In this document: piece after piece, positions 58,366-64,000 of the stretch
Numbering within the stretch: position 1 is the stretch's first letter
Layout of the letters: each line of letters opens with the position of its first letter
DNA from: Rhizophagus irregularis
Lineage: Eukaryota > Glomeromycota > Glomeromycetes > Glomerales > Glomeraceae
DNA: 64,000 bases
Assembly: GCF_026210795.1 (NCBI RefSeq)
Contig: NC_089441.1
Span: forward strand, 4,154,001 to 4,218,000
Direction of reading: 5' to 3'
Notes under the pieces: generated by a model
What the model was told of the DNA's origin: nothing
The model's input: the letters and a program-made list of their open reading frames with translations, nothing else
Database searches by the model: none
Position numbers and translations under genes: made by a program

Positions 58366-60781
58366 TTTCTTCAGTAACTTTAGTATATTATAATATTTTA
58401 AAAAAATTTATATAAATTAAATTATAATTATAATTTATTAAAATAAGTTGTTTTATTAATCTTAATAAATTTTAAAATTTTTATTTTATATATATATAAT
58501 TTATATTTATATATTTTAGAATTCTATTTTAGTAAAACAATATATATTATTTTTTAAATATTTACTTTATAAAATTGATGTTTTATTAAAGTAATAATGT
58601 ATATAATTATTTAGTTTATTAAATTTTAATAATAAATACATATTAATAATGAAATATTAAATAAGAATTCTAAATATCTTTAAAATAAGGTTTAAATTAC
58701 ATTTTTATATAATAAATTAATGATCTATTTTCTAAAAATTAAAAATTATATTTTTAGCTAAAGTTTATTATGATTCATAACCTATATATTAGATATCTAA
58801 AATTCTGTATTATTATTTTATTTATTAAAAATTTGTAAAAAAAATTAAAATAAATGTTTAAATTAAATTTAAAATTAAAATTTTTTATAAAAAAATTAAT
58901 ATATTAATTCATAATTAATTTATATTAAATAATTGATATTTTTTACTTTTTTTTTATAATTATCTTAAGATTTAATAATTAGATTTAAATAAACATTTTT
59001 TTTTGGTTTATAAAATTCATTGATAATTACAATTTAAAAAAAAAATTAAATAAATTTAATTGCAAAAAACTAATTTTTAAATTTTAAATTTAATTAAATT
59101 TGCTCTTTTTCTATTAGTAAAGTCAAATTATAACTTGTTTTATATATATTTAAAGTTTTTCAAATAGTATAAATGGAAATTCAATTTTAATAAATCTGCA
59201 ATATAATCTTAATACTGGCCAAACTTATATATAATTTTAGCCAGGTTTATATAGCTAAAGGTAATTTTAGCCAGATTTACACATAAAATTTAATAGTAAA
59301 ATATTCTAACTTTGAACTGCTACTACTTTATTAAGAAACATTTTATAAAAAATTTAAACCTATAACTTTGTTAAGCTTGTTTTGTTTTATCATTGTATAG
59401 TTATACTTTACATTTATCATTTTTTTTGAGTAAGTAGTAGTGATTTGAATTTCATCAATTTTAGTTGTTGTGACTAAGTTGTATACAGGAGTTTTTATGG
59501 AAAATTTTTTATGGAAAATGAGAATAATAATAATTAAACATGAATAGAAATTGTAGAGGATGGATGTATTTAGATAAGTAGGATATACCATTTTTATGAT
59601 ATGTTTTTATTTATTGTGTAGTTGTATATTTGTACATATGCATCATTGAAAAAAAGTCATCTTTAATATTTTTCTCAATAAATTCCCAATAATCCTGCAC
59701 TTGTGATAAAAATAGGAAATCTGTAATCTGTGATAAAAATAGTTTACTATTTTTATCATTACAATTTGAGATAAGTTTTTTATATTTAGTTGTGCTTTTG
59801 TGTAAAAAAAAATAATGTTAATAATACACTTCGTGTTTTATTTGTATTTATTTATATGATTAAAAAAATTAATAAATATAAAGTTTTCTTTTTTATTTCA
59901 TCATTAATATTTTTTTTAAAAAATCACAATATATTTACCGGCAAGTATCACAGTGATAACAATTGTTGTATTAACCGGCGTTTTTTCTTAAAGATAAACT
60001 TGTCCCAGATAAAAATTGTTGCGGGATTATTGGTTAGATTTGCATAATATTTTTTTATCCTTGTGGGGTACGCCATGTAAAACCTGTTTAATCAACTGTC
60101 AACAAAGTTCTACTAATAAATATAACAGATAATACTAAATATTAATGATGATTTGTTAAAACCTTTAAATAATAATAGTATGATTTGTTTATTTATATAT
60201 AATACGCACTGAATATCCGAGTATTTGCATATGGTTTACATTAATTAATACAAAAATATTATTGTAATTTAAGTAAATGATTTTAAAAATCTGTTATCAA
60301 GGCCTTTAAGACAATTTCAAATATTTTATAGATTTACACGGTAATTACAGTATAACGTGTAAATGAGGAGTATATTTTATTATAAGAAAAGAGGTTATCC
60401 TTTAAAACATAAAATGGTTTTCCTAGAACATAAATGAGTTAAACTATTAATATATTTAAAAATTATAGCCTACAATAGCCGTACTCGTTAGAAAATTTGC
60501 CAGACTCATTAGGTATCGCTATATCAGAAAGGAAAAAATGATTAAGTCTCGTTGTCAAGAAAAATATTTTATGTATAAAAAAAGTTTCACCAAAAAGATA
60601 CATTGGATATTTCATCGATCGTAAATGCCATACTTTGTATATCGATAGGTTCATCTCAACTTGAGTGACCTTTGAATTCTTGACTTCATTTTTCCAATTT
60701 TGGTTAGAATTCGTTACCTGTATTCTTTAAATTTTCTTAACGTATTTGAAAATTTTTCATGAGCTACTCCCCAATATATGC
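58366..60781. other. very AT-rich stretch, nothing firm
   Basis: Extremely AT-rich to about 59200. Repeated TTTTAGCCAG words near 59230-59280 echo the GGCCAG elements. A doubled CTGTGATAAAAATAG word sits near 59700-59750. No gene recognised on either strand. Confidence 0.4.
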
Positions 60782-61932
60782 TTAAGTACCTACCACCAAC
60801 TCATCGGTTGGCTGAAATTCTTGAGTCACGCTTTCTGATATATTGCCTGCAATTTGTTTGGAAGTCACTATTTTAAAAAATTGATCACATATAAATTGTT
60901 AGTATCATCATATAATGTATGTGATAATATTATAAACATACCTTTTTTTTTATTTTTTATTCGAATCTTCTTGATAACCTGCTAGTTAACAATGTTGCAT
61001 AAATTTGATAATTATCAAATTAGAAACAAATAATTTGATTACTACCTCTTTATTCGAATTAATACATTTTCTCTTTAAAGTAGAATCATCAGATTCATTA
61101 ATATTTTTATAAAATTCTTTAAATAAGTCGAAATTCCTATAATTGATATTTTTCAAACTATCATTAATTGATTCATGCATTTTATTTGTGCATAACCTTT
61201 GAACTCTGGGATTTAAATAAAATCGTTTTTGTTGTTGATCTTTTATTTGATCAATTTCCATTAACATGGTATCCTTCATCTTTTCTGCAAATTCTTTAGC
61301 AGCTCTCTCCTTTTCAGCTTTTTCTTTGGCAGCTTTTTCTTTCATCTGTTTTCTAATTCTCATTAATGCTTTATGAGCTACTTGAAGTTTTGCCAATATT
61401 TTTATTGGCATCGCATCAGAAAACTCAATATTATCGTTAAATTCTAATGAGAAATAATATGAATTTTGAGTAGTATCAAAATAAACTCTATACTTAGGAG
61501 GTTTATAATCATTCTGATTCGCAATATAAAACTTTTGTAAATTAGTTATTGGTCCTGGACTTGTCATCAAATGTCTATAGGGACTTGTCGATGAAGGAAA
61601 AGCCACATCGATAAAATCTTTAAGATTTTTCTTTAAATCTTCCCTTTTATTACGTAAGATTTCATCAGCAGAAAATTTATTTATAGATGATTCAGAAAAT
61701 TTTTGGCGTTCAATAATTTCCACAGGTAAACGAACTTTTTCAGGAGCACCAAGAGATTTGAGAGTAAAAAAACGGTCTTCATCCTAAAAAATAATAATAA
61801 GATATATTGAAAATAATTTATTTTTCCCCTGTAGGATTTACTTACAATTTCCCTTCCTCCTAAACTCACACGTGGACGCCTTAAACTTTTGCAAGACTTG
61901 GAACTAACAGTCGTACGTTTAACGATTCTCAT
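60782..61932 (-). CDS. unrecognised protein with a charged coiled-coil segment
   Basis: Four minus-strand exons are proposed: 61932-61846, 61783-61046, 60978-60942 and 60867-60782, giving 315 aa. The first junction (REI to DEDRFFTLKSLGAPEKVRLP) is well supported. Exons 3 and 4 rest on good GT-AG sites, including a TTAACTAGCAG acceptor, and uninterrupted frame; without them the frame ends at 60986 (294 aa). The N-terminus is basic (MRIVKRTTVSSKSCKSLRRP). A middle domain has PGPITNLQKFYIANQNDYKP and YYFSLEFNDNIEFSDAMPIK. A K/E/A-rich helix follows (KQMKEKAAKEKAEKERAAKE), a likely coiled coil. No known family was recognised; no signal peptide or membrane segment. Confidence 0.7.
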
Positions 61933-62891
61933 GTTATATATATATTATTAAGTGCGTAAAAAAAATTCAAGTATATATAAGCAATTATATTATTTGAAGG
62001 GATATTTTCTTTTCTAAAGAATAATACGGATATTTAAACGACTTTTCAATAATTGTAATAATTGTTAATACGAGAACAAAATACAGAATTTATTTAAGGG
62101 GACTTCACATCAACATATATGGTGAACGAACATCCCTGAGATTAGTCACGTGGTTTAAATTAACCAATAAGAGCATAAAACACGCCAAAAATCATAAGGT
62201 ATATCATACAGTATTATTATATAATACGCGTCAGTACAACATTAACCGCAGCAGAGACATCTAGTTATTAAGTTAATCAGCCCAACAATGACATTATTTA
62301 TTGAATAATTACAAAAAACTTAAAAAACTTTTAGTAATAAACTTTTATTTAATTGGATCATCTCTTGTTCCGATATAGAATGAGAAATTACTTAAACTTC
62401 TTACTGATATCAAATGTTGATTTAACTGTGATTTTTAATATAGGTACTTATATATTTAATACAATTTTAAAAGCCTAAAGCAATCATTATATTGGAATCG
62501 AATTTATTTAATTTATTTAATTTATTTAGACATATTGTACAGTATTGTTTAACATGGACAAATAACGTAATGATTTTGTAAAATTGACAAAAATGATTTT
62601 TTTTTGTCAGAATGATGGTTTTTACGGTACATTATTTGAAATTAACTTATAATTTGCTAGTCATAATGACTTAAGAAAATACTAAGATGGCTAATCAGCT
62701 ATTTTCTATTTTTTTTTTTTTATACTGCATATTTTTATCATAGAATCTCTGAATTATAGAATTATTATTATGATTCAAGGATTATAAATAAATATATATA
62801 TATATATACAGTATAGATATGTACTGTATGTATATACTGTATATATATAGGCAAATTATTATTAAATATCTATTAAAAAAAAAAAAGTTTT
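61933..62891. other. intergenic with an AT microsatellite
   Basis: A (TA)n tract with ACTGTA interruptions covers about 62788-62850. A less AT-rich stretch at 62100-62270 may be the promoter side of the gene at 60782-61932. No gene recognised. Confidence 0.45.
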
Positions 62892-63288
62892 TTATATTTT
62901 ACTTTTTAAATCTTGTAATAATATCATTTCATGTCCATATTGATCCACGAATAGGACTTTAGGAATTCTTATGAAAAGAAAAACGAGAAAAATTAATATT
63001 AATATAAATATAAATATATTTATTTAACAAGTAAATGATTATATATACCTGGACACAATAGGTTTAACTGTTTCTTCGTTGGTAACAACATCTTTCGCAT
63101 GTTGTTCTTGTCCTGATTCATCAGAATATTTTCTAGAATTTGATTTAATATCTTTTAATTCTATTACTTCCTATTTAATCGAATAATAGGGGAATCGAAT
63201 AATATTAAATCAGTAAATTTAAGAAATTTTTATTTGTATTACATAAAAAAAAAAAAATACTAACATATAAATATCGATTTGTAAACAT
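62892..63288 (-). CDS. small three-exon protein candidate (73 aa)
   Basis: Exons 63288-63265 (MFTNRYLY), 63170-63049 and 62967-62892 join in frame across two GT-AG introns of about 94 and 81 nt, ending in TAA. The middle exon is charged (ELKDIKSNSRKYSDESGQEQ), and the last reads RIPKVLFVDQYGHEMILLQD. The two later exons keep an open frame with protein-like composition in very AT-rich DNA, which argues they are real. The tiny first exon is the weakest part; a different 5' end is possible. No family recognised. Confidence 0.5.
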
Positions 63289-63829
63289 TTTTTATGATTT
63301 TCGTAAGATTTTCGTAAGATCTTTGTTTGGGCGTAAAAAATTTATTATTAAATTTTTTATTTTTTTTTCTTAAAAAAAAAACCGGTTTTTTCTTTTAATA
63401 TTTTTCGGTGATGAGAAAATTATTGTTTTATTATATCGAAAGACTGTTGAAAAGATGTTGAAGAGATGGTTGTTGTATTTATAATATTTTCGTATAAACA
63501 ATGATGCAAGTATTACCAATATGCAGTATCATTCAAAATTTGGTATTTATGATGAAACAATGCGTTCTGCATAATATGATGTAATCATTTGAAATTTCTA
63601 TATTTCTTTATAGAATATTTAGAATATTTAGAATATTTCGAATATATCACTAGAAAGGTGAGTTACTATAAAGAACTTTATTGTTTTATTTAACTACATT
63701 CAAATGTTGACATATTTAGTATTATTTACAGCAAAATTTTAATAAAAATTCACATAATACATATTTCTTTTTTCTTATTCGAAATAGAAATAGAATACAT
63801 TTGCATATTTGTACATATAATAAATTTTT
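63289..63829. other. intergenic, nothing recognised
   Basis: AT-rich, with a tandem TAGAATATTT triplet near 63612-63640. It separates two genes on the minus strand and probably holds the 3' end of the aquaporin transcript and the promoter of the small gene. Confidence 0.45.
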
Positions 63830-64000
63830 CTAGGCTACTGCTCTATGCTCATGATGTACGTTTTTATTTAGAAAGGATTTTTCCCCCCAATAAAGTAAAG
63901 AATCATAAACAAAACCAGCAACTAATCCACCAACGATAGGAGCAACTAAAGGAACCCAAAAATAGAACTTATAAGCAGTAAAAACTTCTACACCATAACC
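63830..64000 (-). CDS. aquaporin (MIP family), C-terminal end only
   Basis: The last 57 codons of a minus-strand gene that continues beyond the window. The text GYGVEVFTAYKFYFWVPLVA then PIVGGLVAGFVYDSLLYWGE is the sixth transmembrane helix of a fungal aquaporin/aquaglyceroporin and its cytosolic exit; the tail is short and basic with histidines (NKNVHHEHRAVA). Such channels carry water, and often glycerol, across membranes. The NPA boxes and selectivity filter lie outside the window, so water versus glycerol preference cannot be judged. Confidence 0.85.
   Translation of the reverse strand, partial: GYGVEVFTAYKFYFWVPLVAPIVGGLVAGFVYDSLLYWGEKSFLNKNVHHEHRAVA

Noticed and set aside
1-64000. tRNA genes
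   Set aside because: B-box-like words such as GATTCGAAT near 2930 lack an A-box partner or cloverleaf; no tRNA supported.

Overview
The window is AT-rich nuclear DNA from a filamentous fungus. The best fit is an arbuscular mycorrhizal fungus (Glomeromycotina, Rhizophagus-like). Pointers are short GT-AG introns of about 50-170 nt, multi-exon fungal housekeeping genes, a MATA_HMG-type HMG-box protein, duplicated BTB-BACK-TLDc genes, a MIR-domain gene with a gag-like N-terminus, and very dense small transposon debris. The species is an inference; no marker gene is present. Exon models were built by hand from splice sites and reading-frame continuity.

Layout. 0-3.3 kb: repeats only, namely a degenerate ~130-bp tandem array, an 88-bp satellite, a perfect 94-bp inverted repeat, 147-bp repeats and a 450-bp foldback. 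3.7-12.2 kb: a transposon graveyard with a decayed unidentified coding region, a decayed P-loop NTPase split by an 1.1-kb non-autonomous hAT element with an exact 8-bp target duplication, a decayed LINE-ORF1-like region, and a decayed Crypton-type tyrosine recombinase. 12.5-13.8 kb: four MITEs. 15.8-23.5 kb: a gene island with gag-like/MIR protein (+), NDR-family kinase (+), HExxHxxGxxH metalloprotease with jacalin-like tail (+) and HMG-box protein (-). 23.5-29.5 kb: mostly gene-free. 29.9-36.3 kb: a complete 15-exon type IIC P-type ATPase (+), convergent with a 4-exon DUF1769-like gene (-). 39.6-40.7 kb: a secreted GH25-type lysozyme-like gene.

41-57.5 kb: a BTB-BACK-TLDc paralogue cluster with three intact two-exon genes (43.7-45.1 minus; 50.4-51.9 plus; 54.0-55.5 plus) and three decayed copies, mixed with nested MITEs, a second LINE-ORF1-like relic and a Tc1/mariner-type MITE. 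One intact paralogue looks mosaic, and it carries a 60-bp tandem duplication over its start codon. 60.8-64.0 kb: an unrecognised 4-exon coiled-coil gene, a small 73-aa three-exon candidate and the 3' end of an aquaporin gene running off the window, all on the minus strand.

The genes do not form one pathway. The most interesting material is the BTB-TLDc cluster (duplication, inversion, possible gene conversion), the gag-like/MIR fusion, the nested element history, and a pseudo-palindromic motif (CGTCTNNATGAGACG-like) repeated in several unrelated-looking elements. No tRNA, rRNA or CRISPR array was recognised.
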